In this document: positions 27,001 through 35,259 of the stretch, piece after piece | How the letters are laid out: every line of letters starts with the position of its first letter | Position numbering within the stretch: position 1 is the stretch's first letter | Assembly (NCBI RefSeq): GCF_051781005.1 | Contig: NZ_JBPWOA010000006.1 | Coordinates: 1-64,000, forward strand | DNA length: 64,000 nucleotides | Origin: Anabaena sp051781005 | GTDB taxonomy: Bacteria > Cyanobacteriota > Cyanobacteriia > Cyanobacteriales > Nostocaceae | Direction: 5' to 3' | The notes under the pieces: generated by a model | The model's database searches: none | Seen by the model: only the letters and a program-made list of their open reading frames with translations | What the model was told of the DNA's origin: nothing | Translations under genes and position numbers: made by a program

Positions 27001-30000
27001 ATCTAGAAGCAGATTTTGTCTCACCTCGTACCGCTGTTGAAGAAGCGATCGCAAAAATCTGGGTTGAAGTTCTGAAATTAGAACAGATTAGTGTCCATGA
27101 TAACTTTTTTGAAATTGGCGGACACTCACTATTAGCGACTCAGGTAATTTCTCGCGTCCGGGATACTTATCAGTTAGATTTACCATTACGGCGGTTATTC
27201 GATGCCCCTACAGTGGCAAGTTTAGCTGAGAGTATTGAGACAGAACTGGAAACAAATCAAGAATCGTCAGATCAAACCATCACACCGAGATTACATGACC
27301 AAGACTTGTCTCTTTCCTTTGCCCAGCAGCGGTTATGGTTTCTCGAACAGATGCTGCCGGATAATCCTTTTTATAACTTTCCCCAAACTTTTCGCTTGTT
27401 TGGTCAATTAAATCTGACAGCTTTAGAGCGAAGTATTAACGAAATTATTCGCCGACACGAAGTTTTACGCACTACTTTTACTTCCGTAAATGGGCAGCCT
27501 AGACAAATTATTGCTGATTCTCTAACTGTTCCTCTACATTTAATCAATCTGGAATCCCTATCTCCAGCAGAGAGAGACAAGGAAATCCAACGGTTAAGAT
27601 TTGCAGAATTCCAACAACCTTTTAATCTTAATTACGGACATTTATTGCGAACTACCTTATTGCAGTTGGGTGAAGAAGAATATGAACTGCTTTTAAGTAT
27701 TCATCATATTGTGTTTGATGGTTGGTCTGTTGGTGTGTTTTTTCAAGAACTAACAGATATTTATCAGGCATTCATAAAGGGTCGATCTTCTCCCCTATCT
27801 GAACTATCCATACAGTATGCAGACTTTGCTGTTTGGCAACGACAATGGTTACAAGGAAAAGTATTATCAGAACAAATTTCCTACTGGAAGAAACAGTTAG
27901 CAGATTTGCCGATTTTACAGTTACCAACTGACAGAACTCGACCAATAATGCAAACCTATCGGGGTTCTCGCCAACCTTTTGCATTGTCCAAATCGCTGAG
28001 TGAGGAATTATCTCAATTCAGCCAGCAGTCAGGAGTCACTTTATTTATGACTCTGTTAGCAGCCTTCCAAACGCTGCTTTCTCGCTATACAAATAGTGAA
28101 GATATTGTAGTCGGTTCATTAATTGCTAACCGTCACCGCCAAGAGATTGAGAGTTTAATTGGCTTTTTTGTTAACACTTTAGTATTACGCGCCAATCTTG
28201 CTGATGCTCCTAGTTTCCGTCAGTTACTACAGCAAGTTAGAGAAGTAACTTTAGAAGCTTATGCCCATCAAGACTTACCTTTTGAGAAGTTGGTGGAAGA
28301 ACTAGAACCTGAACGGGATTTAAGTCGTCATCCTTTGTTTCAAATCTGCTTTGCTTTGCAAAATGTGCCTATGGAAGCTCTAGAATTAGAAGGGCTGATT
28401 ATTAACCATAGTTTGGTACATAATGGTACTGCTAAATTTGATCTCTTTTTAGAATTATTTGAAACACCAGAGGGAATTAACGGCTGGTTTGAATACAGTA
28501 CCGACCTATTTGATGCGACTACTATTGCTCGTATAGGGGAAAATTATCAAACTTTACTAACAAGTATTGTTGCTAATCCCGATGCAAAAATATCAGATTT
28601 ACCGCTATTAACAGATGTTGAACGTCAAAAGTTATTAGTAGAATGGAATCAAACTCAAGCAGATTATCCTGAGCAAAGTTGCATTCATCAACTATTTGCA
28701 GCGCAAGTAGAAAAAACACCTGATTCTGTAGCAGTAATATTTGATCAACAGCAATTAACTTATTGTGAATTGAATGCGAAAGCGAATCAATTAGCCCGTT
28801 ATTTACAAAGTATAGGTGTAGGGGCAGAAGTATTAGTAGGGATTTGTGTAGAGCGATCGCTAGAAATGATTATAGCTCTATTAGCAACTCTCAAAGTAGG
28901 TGGAGCTTATGTACCTCTAGATCCAGCCTATCCTCAACAACGTTTATCTTTGGTACTGTCAGACTCTCAACTGTCTGTGCTATTAACTCAAGAAAAATTA
29001 TTAGCACAACTGCCAGAACATCAAGCGCAAATTATCTGTTTGGATAGAGATTGGCAGGATATTGAGACACAAAGCCAAGATAATTTTGATGTTAATATTC
29101 ATCCCGATAACTTAGCCTATGTCATCTACACCTCTGGTTCTACAGGTAAACCAAAAGGTGTACAAATTATGCACCGTTCTGTGGTTAATTTCCTCCACTT
29201 TATGGGTCAGCATTTACAACTGACAGAGGAAGATAGACTGCTTTCCGTTACTACTTTATCTTTTGATATTGCTGTTTTAGAAATTTTCCTTCCCCTGACT
29301 CTTGGTGCAAGTTTAGTATTAGTTAGTCGGGAAGAAACTTTTGATGGTCAAGAATTAATAGCTAAATTAACTAATTACGATATCACCATCATGCAAGCTA
29401 CTCCAGCCACTTGGCAACTGCTGTTAGATGCAGGTTGGCAGGGTAGTAAGAACCTGAAAATATTGTGTGGTGGAGAAGCTTTACCGAGACAATTGGCTAG
29501 TCAGTTGCAACAGCGATGTTCTACTTTATGGAACGTCTATGGACCAACTGAGACTACTATCTGGTCAGCAACTTATGAAGTGGAATCTGACGGTGCTGTA
29601 CTAATTGGTCGTCCAATAGCCAATACTCAGTTTTATGTCCTAGATTCTCAATTACAACCTGTTCCTGTGGGTGTCCCTGGAGAACTATATATAGGTGGTG
29701 CTGGTTTAGCAAGAGGCTATATTAATCGTCCTGATCTTACAGCCGAGCGGTTTATTATCAATCCTTTTAACAGTTCAAAGTGCGATGACCTCCGGTCGGT
29801 CGGAGACCATCGCATTTATAAGACTGGGGATCTAGTTCGCTATCTTCCAGATGGCAATATTGAATATCTCAGTCGCATTGATTATCAAGTAAAAATTCGC
29901 GGTTTCCGAATTGAGTTAGGAGAGATTGAAGCCGTACTCACACAACATCCGGCTGTGAAGACATCTGTTGTTATAGACAGGGAAGATGTACCTGGACAAA

Positions 30001-32936
30001 AACGTTTAGTAGCTTATGTTGTGCAGAATCAACAAGATGAGAATAGCGAAGAGTTATTAACTGATTGGCAAACAGAACACCTTTCTCAGTGGCAAACACT
30101 CTACAATCAAACCTACCTCCAAACTACTGCTGAACAAAACCCCAACTTCAATACTATTGGCTGGAATAGTAGTTATACAGGGTTGCCTATCCCCAAAGAT
30201 GAGATGCGAGAATGGGTAGATCATACTGTTGAGCGAATTTTGTCTTTACAACCTACTGAAGTCTTAGAAATAGGTTGCGGTACAGGTTTGTTATTATCTA
30301 AAATTATTTCCCGTTGCCGTAAATATTGGGGTACTGATTTTGCACCGGAAGCATTGCAACAAATTAAGCAGTTACAAATGTCTGGTTATGACTGGCCACA
30401 ACTAAATCTGCTCCAAAGACGGGCTGATAATTTTGAGAATATTGAGACAGATACCTTTGATACGGTAATTATCAATTCGGTAGTTCAATATTTCCCTAGC
30501 ATTGATTATTTATTGCAAGTTTTAGCTGGAACTATAAATGCTGTTAAGCCAGGTGGTTTTATCTTTGTTGGGGATGTGCGTAGTCTGCCTTTATTAGAGG
30601 CTTATCATACTTCTGTCGCATTGTACCAAGCACCAGATTCTCTTTCTACAGTTCAATTACAAGAGCGAATTCACCAACGCTTAAACCAAGAGGAAGAATT
30701 AGTAATTCATCCAGCTTTCTTTACAGCATTACAACAGCATTTCCCCAAGATTAGCGATGTCAAAATTCAGATTAAGCATGGTCATTATCACAATGAACTC
30801 ACGCGTTTCCGTTATGATGTGACTCTCTGTGTGGGAACTGGTACAGAAGCAAAGATTGATTTTCCTTGGTTGGATTGGCAAAAACAAGAGTTAACGCTGT
30901 CATCTGTTCGTCACTTGCTTTCTGCAACTCAACCAGAAATTTTGGGAATTAGAAATGTACCCAATGCCAGGGTAATTAAGGAAGTTCAGACTATAGAGTT
31001 ATTGAATAGTCTAGATGTGCCGAAAACAGTAGGGGAATTGAAATCCCGTCTAGAGCAACTTCCCCAGACTGGCATTGATCCTGAACAACTGTGGAATTGG
31101 AGTCGGGATTTACCTTATACCCTGGATATAATTTGGTCGGATTCTAGCGTGTCTGACTGTTATGAGGTAGTTTTCAGACATCAGCAGACTACAATGAGTG
31201 CGATCGCTCACTCTCAAAATCCAGTTAGCATTAAACCTTGGAGTCACTATGCTAATCAACCTTTACAAGGCAAGTTTACCCGCAAATTAGCATCGGAACT
31301 CCGGCATTTTCTCGAACAAAAGCTACCAGAATATATGATACCTACAGCTTTTGTGAGCCTAGAGAAGTTGCCACTAACACCCAATGGTAAATTAGATCGG
31401 CGCGCATTACCTGCTCCAGATCAAAATAGATCCTCTTTAGAAGTAGCATTAATTACACCACGCACTTCTACTGAAGAACAAATGGTCAGTCTCTGGGCTA
31501 GGTTACTTTCTCTTGATACTATGGGTATTCGAGATAATTTCTTTGAACTGGGCGGTAATTCTCTCCTGGCTGCACAGTTGATGATATACGTGCGTGATAC
31601 TTTCCAAGTAGAACTACCAATTAGATGTATTTTTGAACAGCAAACTATTGAAGAATTAAGCCAAGTAATCGACAAATTACAGCAAACAAATAGCCCTATT
31701 CTTCACACTACCGTTGATTTCCAAGCTGAAGCCCAACTTGAACCCAGTATCTATCCCCAAGGAGAGTTTACTAAAGATATTAGCCAACCCCAACATATTT
31801 TCTTAACGGGAGCAACCGGCTTTCTAGGTGCATTTTTAATCCATGAACTGTTCCAACAAACTCAGGCAAAAATATATTGTCATGTCCGAGCTAAGGATGA
31901 AAATGAAGGTTTCCAAAGAATAAAAGAAACCTTAGAAAAATATCAAATTTGGGATGAAAATCAAAGCGCAAGAATTATCCCCGTTATTGGAGAATTATCT
32001 CAACCACGTTTAGGTATTTCTGTAGAAAAATTTGAAGAATTAGCAAAGCAGATTGATGTGATTTATCATAGTGGAGCGCAAGTCAATTTTGCTAAACCCT
32101 ATTCCTTTATTAAATCAGCTAATGTTCTGGGTACTCAAGAGATTTTGAAATTGGCTTGTCTTTATGAACTCAAGCCTATACACTATATTTCCACAGCCGC
32201 AGTTTTTAGTACAATTGCTTGTTTAACTGGGACAAAAACCCTGTATGAAGACGATGATATTGATAAGAGTGAACCTTATCTTTATGATGATATTGGCTAT
32301 ACACAAAGTAAATGGGTAGCTGAGAAACTTATCTGGATTGCTAAATCTAGAGGTATACCTATAACAGTCATTAGATCGGGATTTTTAATGGGTCAAGAGC
32401 AGACCGGAGTCACTAATACAAATGACTACATCTCTAGACTAATTAAAGGTTGTATTCAAATTGGCAGTTTCCCGGATTTAGTTAATCAAAAACAAGATTT
32501 GATTACTATAGATTATGCCAGCAAAGCTATTATACATTTATCCAGAAAACAAGCATCTCTAGGCAAGGCATTCCATATAGTACCTTTACCATCACAAAAT
32601 ATTGATTTAATTGAATTATTTGAGTTGGTATCAGCGTATGGGTATCAACTGAAAAAATTACCATTTTCTCAATGGACACAAGAGTTAATTAATCAAGCTC
32701 GCTACTCCCAAGAAAATGCTTTGTTTCCACTTTTACCTCTATTAACTGAAAAGGTATATGAAGGCTTAACTGCATGGGAGCTATATCAAAATACACCTGA
32801 TTTTGATTGTCGTAATACAATTGATGCAATTTCTGATAGTTCCATCACTTCTCTACCAATAAATGCTGAGTTAATCAATACATATCTCACACATTTTATA
32901 CGAAGTAGCTTTCTTCATTCTCCTTTTATGTCATGA
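24036..32936 (+). CDS. Two-module NRPS: C-A-PCP-C-A(nMT)-PCP-reductase
   Basis: A 2966-aa non-ribosomal peptide synthetase. C1 (about 30-450) has an altered core motif, PHILFDAYS near 168. A1 (about 475-1000) has YTSGSTGKPKG near 631. PCP1 has GGHSLL near 1029. C2 has canonical HHIVFDG near 1223. A2 (from about 1545) has its A3 motif near 1698 and is interrupted after A8 by an N-methyltransferase (EIGCGTGLLL near 2077). PCP2 has GGNSLL near 2506. A thioester reductase (TGATGFLG near 2590, YTQSK near 2754) should release the peptide as an aldehyde or alcohol. By hand alignment the A2 pocket reads D-I-L-Q-L-G-V-I-W-K, one change from the glycine code I recall; A1 reads D-A-H-I-I-T-H-V-V-K, which I cannot assign. 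No thioesterase or epimerase is present. Confidence 0.93.
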   Translation: MVNNFSDADISDISVSEVFMAIVSGTALDEPYESSRIGKISRLTTTQRDLYLDHILHPDSTVFSLGLSVKLPQDLDELIWKQAIERVCQKDDAIKTRFVFYKGEPFQFVDQNTQIDFEFIELDNSCFSTLNEFIQEKIKKKIELHKGNLFKNILIKDYEGNYTAILGAPHILFDAYSGKVFFERVGKLYLELKTGKSNQEFDANSFHDFVEENISQFDTPEIQDYWREALSKVIPITLHIGIKKENQAKSKKIQVTGNELAEIKKYCQLNKCSVPAFFRAVYGIYLNQYLQAPADFVFYDIIGKRDDKLLDVLGCIYQVVPIVVPQNIIDKELSVLNYVSYISGYRRNLENKQNISVLLQKKSLKNEQLKFFYNFYNFSVINPTLADKNTKLTVHNSFAENEVHLVINDFNDTLDIEIFYNDKNFEYINFLERLLSISNQIIQGCEYFSQLNILIESEQKEIESWNDTNTNYDINKCIHQLFAEQVELTPDEVAVVFKEAKKQEQSSLTYRELNQRANQLAHYLQYLGVKSDVLVGICVERTLDMVIGVLAILKAGGAYVPIDPAYPQERLAYMIEDTQVSILLTQQHLLERLPEHKLRTICLDTDWEKIDQYSQENPPSEVTAENLAYVIYTSGSTGKPKGICLAHRPLVNLLQWHLNSLLTGVHTLQFASLSFDASFHEMFATWFSGGTLFLISENLRLDTTALAGFIQKQEIEKAILPVVVLQQIAEIAVTQGELFTSLREVITTGEQLQITSAIAKFFKSLPQCSFHNHYGPSETHVVTALTLGQDPDSWPTYPSIGRPIANTQIYILDADLKPVPIGVPGELYIGGDSLARGYLNRPDLTNERFIPNPYSTSERIYKTGDLACYLPDGNIEYLGRIDQQVKIRGFRIELGEVEATLLQHPDVREAALIAREDVPGNKYLVAYVVSNLSAEPQSRISANLRTYLKKILPEYMIPSYFVVLEALPLTPNGKIDRRGLPAPDLSNRNLEADFVSPRTAVEEAIAKIWVEVLKLEQISVHDNFFEIGGHSLLATQVISRVRDTYQLDLPLRRLFDAPTVASLAESIETELETNQESSDQTITPRLHDQDLSLSFAQQRLWFLEQMLPDNPFYNFPQTFRLFGQLNLTALERSINEIIRRHEVLRTTFTSVNGQPRQIIADSLTVPLHLINLESLSPAERDKEIQRLRFAEFQQPFNLNYGHLLRTTLLQLGEEEYELLLSIHHIVFDGWSVGVFFQELTDIYQAFIKGRSSPLSELSIQYADFAVWQRQWLQGKVLSEQISYWKKQLADLPILQLPTDRTRPIMQTYRGSRQPFALSKSLSEELSQFSQQSGVTLFMTLLAAFQTLLSRYTNSEDIVVGSLIANRHRQEIESLIGFFVNTLVLRANLADAPSFRQLLQQVREVTLEAYAHQDLPFEKLVEELEPERDLSRHPLFQICFALQNVPMEALELEGLIINHSLVHNGTAKFDLFLELFETPEGINGWFEYSTDLFDATTIARIGENYQTLLTSIVANPDAKISDLPLLTDVERQKLLVEWNQTQADYPEQSCIHQLFAAQVEKTPDSVAVIFDQQQLTYCELNAKANQLARYLQSIGVGAEVLVGICVERSLEMIIALLATLKVGGAYVPLDPAYPQQRLSLVLSDSQLSVLLTQEKLLAQLPEHQAQIICLDRDWQDIETQSQDNFDVNIHPDNLAYVIYTSGSTGKPKGVQIMHRSVVNFLHFMGQHLQLTEEDRLLSVTTLSFDIAVLEIFLPLTLGASLVLVSREETFDGQELIAKLTNYDITIMQATPATWQLLLDAGWQGSKNLKILCGGEALPRQLASQLQQRCSTLWNVYGPTETTIWSATYEVESDGAVLIGRPIANTQFYVLDSQLQPVPVGVPGELYIGGAGLARGYINRPDLTAERFIINPFNSSKCDDLRSVGDHRIYKTGDLVRYLPDGNIEYLSRIDYQVKIRGFRIELGEIEAVLTQHPAVKTSVVIDREDVPGQKRLVAYVVQNQQDENSEELLTDWQTEHLSQWQTLYNQTYLQTTAEQNPNFNTIGWNSSYTGLPIPKDEMREWVDHTVERILSLQPTEVLEIGCGTGLLLSKIISRCRKYWGTDFAPEALQQIKQLQMSGYDWPQLNLLQRRADNFENIETDTFDTVIINSVVQYFPSIDYLLQVLAGTINAVKPGGFIFVGDVRSLPLLEAYHTSVALYQAPDSLSTVQLQERIHQRLNQEEELVIHPAFFTALQQHFPKISDVKIQIKHGHYHNELTRFRYDVTLCVGTGTEAKIDFPWLDWQKQELTLSSVRHLLSATQPEILGIRNVPNARVIKEVQTIELLNSLDVPKTVGELKSRLEQLPQTGIDPEQLWNWSRDLPYTLDIIWSDSSVSDCYEVVFRHQQTTMSAIAHSQNPVSIKPWSHYANQPLQGKFTRKLASELRHFLEQKLPEYMIPTAFVSLEKLPLTPNGKLDRRALPAPDQNRSSLEVALITPRTSTEEQMVSLWARLLSLDTMGIRDNFFELGGNSLLAAQLMIYVRDTFQVELPIRCIFEQQTIEELSQVIDKLQQTNSPILHTTVDFQAEAQLEPSIYPQGEFTKDISQPQHIFLTGATGFLGAFLIHELFQQTQAKIYCHVRAKDENEGFQRIKETLEKYQIWDENQSARIIPVIGELSQPRLGISVEKFEELAKQIDVIYHSGAQVNFAKPYSFIKSANVLGTQEILKLACLYELKPIHYISTAAVFSTIACLTGTKTLYEDDDIDKSEPYLYDDIGYTQSKWVAEKLIWIAKSRGIPITVIRSGFLMGQEQTGVTNTNDYISRLIKGCIQIGSFPDLVNQKQDLITIDYASKAIIHLSRKQASLGKAFHIVPLPSQNIDLIELFELVSAYGYQLKKLPFSQWTQELINQARYSQENALFPLLPLLTEKVYEGLTAWELYQNTPDFDCRNTIDAISDSSITSLPINAELINTYLTHFIRSSFLHSPFMS
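29781..29814. repeat. In-frame palindromic insertion in NRPS A2 domain
   Basis: A 34-nt imperfect palindrome with arms TGCGATGACCTCCG and CGGAGACCATCGCA (two mismatches). It encodes part of SSKCDDLRSVGDH, about ten residues that are absent at the same place in the A1 domain of the same protein (NPYSTSERIYKTGD). The insertion lies between A6 and A7 in a surface loop and keeps frame, so it is probably a tolerated mobile palindrome. Confidence 0.75.
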
Positions 32937-33257
32937 GTAAGTAAGTTTGCCTAAGTATTATTTTCCGGGAGTAGCTAGAAGTGTAAATAGCAATACCACT
33001 AGTATGTTTTTTTTAGAGCATAACAGTACAATTATTTATACTGATCACATCTATGTAAAAATATCAAACCCTTTCTCCCTCTACTTCTTAAATATCTATG
33101 GTCTTAATTATCTTAATTATTAGTGTTTGAGCGAGAGCAATATTCTTTTAAAACCCGTAATTATACGATTAAATAAGATAGTAAAAATATAAGTACTTAT
33201 AACAATGACTTTAAAACTTTAGAAGAGTTAACTTTTAATAAAGCAGTTATACAAAAC
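32937..33257. other. Spacer after NRPS gene
   Basis: AT-rich, no gene or clear terminator. The dioxygenase gene may have its own promoter here. Confidence 0.35.
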
Positions 33258-33263
33258 TTGATT

Positions 33264-34112
33264 ATGCATCTCACAAAAGAGCAGTTTGCAACTTATCAGG
33301 ATCAAGGCTTCGTTTTATTGCCAGAATATTTTCCCCGTCAAGAAGTGGAAATTATGAAAGCAGAAATACCTGCTTTAGCTATGAAAAATTCACCCACAAA
33401 AGTTTTAGAGGGAAATGGAAGCACTGTTCGCTCCCTGCATGGTTCGCATACAACAAATGAAGTTTTTAATCACCTATCACGACATCCATTTATCGTTAAA
33501 CCTGCTATGCAAATAGTTGGCAGCAAAGTATATATATATCAATTCAAAATTAATATTAAAGCACCATTTGATGGTGATATTTGGAAATGGCACCAAGATT
33601 ACATTTTTTGGCATAAAGAAGATGGAATGCCAAAGCCGCAAGTAACTAATGCCATGCTGTTATTAGATGATATGAATGAATTTAACGGACCACTATTTGT
33701 GATTCCTGGTTCACATAAAGAAGGATTAATTGACCTTACGGCTAAAAATCCGAAAGCAACACAGGAGAATGCTAATAATTCTAGTGATACTCCTGCATGG
33801 TTATCAAGTTTTAGTGCTAATCTGAAATATACTCTGAGCCAAGAATTAATTTCTGATTTAGTCTCGAAATATGGGATTTATTCTATCAAAGCTCCAGCAG
33901 GTTCTGTGCTATTTTTTAATAGTAATATCGTTCATGCTTCAGCCAATAATATCTCACCATTTGGGCGTAATACTGTAATTATTACTTATAACAGTATTGA
34001 AAACATTCCTTTACCAGTTGTTAATTCCCGACCAGATTTTCTGGTTGGTAAAGATTATCGACCAGTTGAGCCGTTGACAGAGAAATACATGGCAAATACA
34101 TCTAAATTTTGA
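33264..34112 (+). CDS. Phytanoyl-CoA dioxygenase-family protein
   Basis: A 282-aa Fe(II)/2-oxoglutarate-dependent oxygenase. The iron ligands are visible: H110 and D112 in WKWHQDYIFWH and H224 in NIVHASANN, with the 2-oxoglutarate-binding Arg R235 in FGRNTVI. Other family blocks are LLLDDMNEFNGPLFVIPGSHKEG and the N-terminal LTKEQFATYQDQGFVLL. Enzymes of this family hydroxylate or halogenate small molecules, including residues of non-ribosomal peptides, so it is a candidate tailoring enzyme for the NRPS upstream (same strand, gap about 330 bp). I take the ATG at 33264; a TTG at 33258 adds two residues. The residue after H-x is Asp, which fits hydroxylation rather than halogenation. Confidence 0.88.
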   Translation: MHLTKEQFATYQDQGFVLLPEYFPRQEVEIMKAEIPALAMKNSPTKVLEGNGSTVRSLHGSHTTNEVFNHLSRHPFIVKPAMQIVGSKVYIYQFKINIKAPFDGDIWKWHQDYIFWHKEDGMPKPQVTNAMLLLDDMNEFNGPLFVIPGSHKEGLIDLTAKNPKATQENANNSSDTPAWLSSFSANLKYTLSQELISDLVSKYGIYSIKAPAGSVLFFNSNIVHASANNISPFGRNTVIITYNSIENIPLPVVNSRPDFLVGKDYRPVEPLTEKYMANTSKF

Positions 34113-34252
34113 CAACTTAGTACAGAATCTACTCAACCTGTTTTTAGCAAATAAGATGCACTCACCTGAGTTTTTCCTGATTAATTTAAACCCTAACCAC
34201 CCAATTGAGCTAAAGTTGCAAAAGAGGTGCATTTTTATTTAGGAGAAAAGCC

Positions 34253-35254
34253 GTGAAAGCAATCTTAATGACAGCAGCAGGAAACCCCGAAGTTCTACAA
34301 ATCCAAGAAATTCCCAAACCCACACCGGGAAATAGAGAACTTTTAGTCCGCTTAATAGCAGCAGGTGTTAACCCCTTAGATACGAAACTGCGAAAACGAG
34401 GCACATTTTACCCTGAACAAATGCCTGCTATCCTGGGATGTGATGGTGCGGGTATTGTCGAAGCTGTCGGTACTGAAGTCCGGAAATTTGTCCCTGGAGA
34501 TGAGGTCTATTTTTGCTATGGTGGTTTAGGCACAAAGCAGGGTAATTATGCAGAATATACTATTGTTGATGAGCGATTTGTAGCTAATAAACCCAAATCT
34601 GTTTCCTTCGCAGTAGCAGCAGCAGCACCTCTAGTATTAATCACCGCTTGGGAAGCTTTATATGAACGAGGAAGACTACAACCAGGAGACAAAGTTTTAA
34701 TTCATGGGGGTGCTGGTGGTGTTGGTCATGTAGCAATTCAACTAGCTAAACTTAAAGGTGCAGATGTCGTCACTACCGTTAGTTCTCAAGAAAAGGCGAA
34801 TTTAGTTACCCAATTTGGTGCTGATAAAGTAATTTTTTACAAACAAACCGACTTTGTTCAAGCTACTTTAGATTGGACAAATGGCGAAGGTGTAGACTTA
34901 GCTTTTGATACCATTGGCGGTGAAATTTTTGATCAAACCTTTCCCGCAGTGCGAATCTATGGTGATATCGTCACCATTCTCGAACCTAACCCCAACACAG
35001 ATTGGAAAGTTGCCAGAAACAGAAATCTTCGCATTAGTTTAGAACTAATGTTAACACCAATGATATTAGGAAATGTCGAAAGTATGCAACATCATGGTGA
35101 AATTCTTCAACAATGCGCTAATTGGATAGATGAAAATAAGTTAAAAATTCAAGTTACCCATCAATTCCCATTAGAAGAAGCAGCAAAAGCTCATCAATTG
35201 CTAGAAAATGGCGCTATAACGGGTAAAATTGTTTTACTAATTAGCGATAACTAG
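34253..35254 (+). CDS. NADPH:quinone oxidoreductase-like MDR protein
   Basis: A 333-aa medium-chain dehydrogenase/reductase of the zinc-free zeta-crystallin type. The N-terminal catalytic domain has GVNPLDTKLRKRG and GCDGAGIVEAVGTEV. The nucleotide-binding domain has VLIHGGAGGVGHVAIQLAK, and ALYERGRLQPGD precedes it. The zinc-binding residues of alcohol dehydrogenases are lacking. Start GTG at 34253 with TTAGGAG eight bases upstream. It reduces quinones or enones with NADPH. It may serve the neighbouring NRPS pathway or be a general detoxifying enzyme; context alone does not decide. The next gene begins only 5 bp after its stop. Confidence 0.88.
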   Translation: MKAILMTAAGNPEVLQIQEIPKPTPGNRELLVRLIAAGVNPLDTKLRKRGTFYPEQMPAILGCDGAGIVEAVGTEVRKFVPGDEVYFCYGGLGTKQGNYAEYTIVDERFVANKPKSVSFAVAAAAPLVLITAWEALYERGRLQPGDKVLIHGGAGGVGHVAIQLAKLKGADVVTTVSSQEKANLVTQFGADKVIFYKQTDFVQATLDWTNGEGVDLAFDTIGGEIFDQTFPAVRIYGDIVTILEPNPNTDWKVARNRNLRISLELMLTPMILGNVESMQHHGEILQQCANWIDENKLKIQVTHQFPLEEAAKAHQLLENGAITGKIVLLISDN

Positions 35255-35259
35255 AAAAC

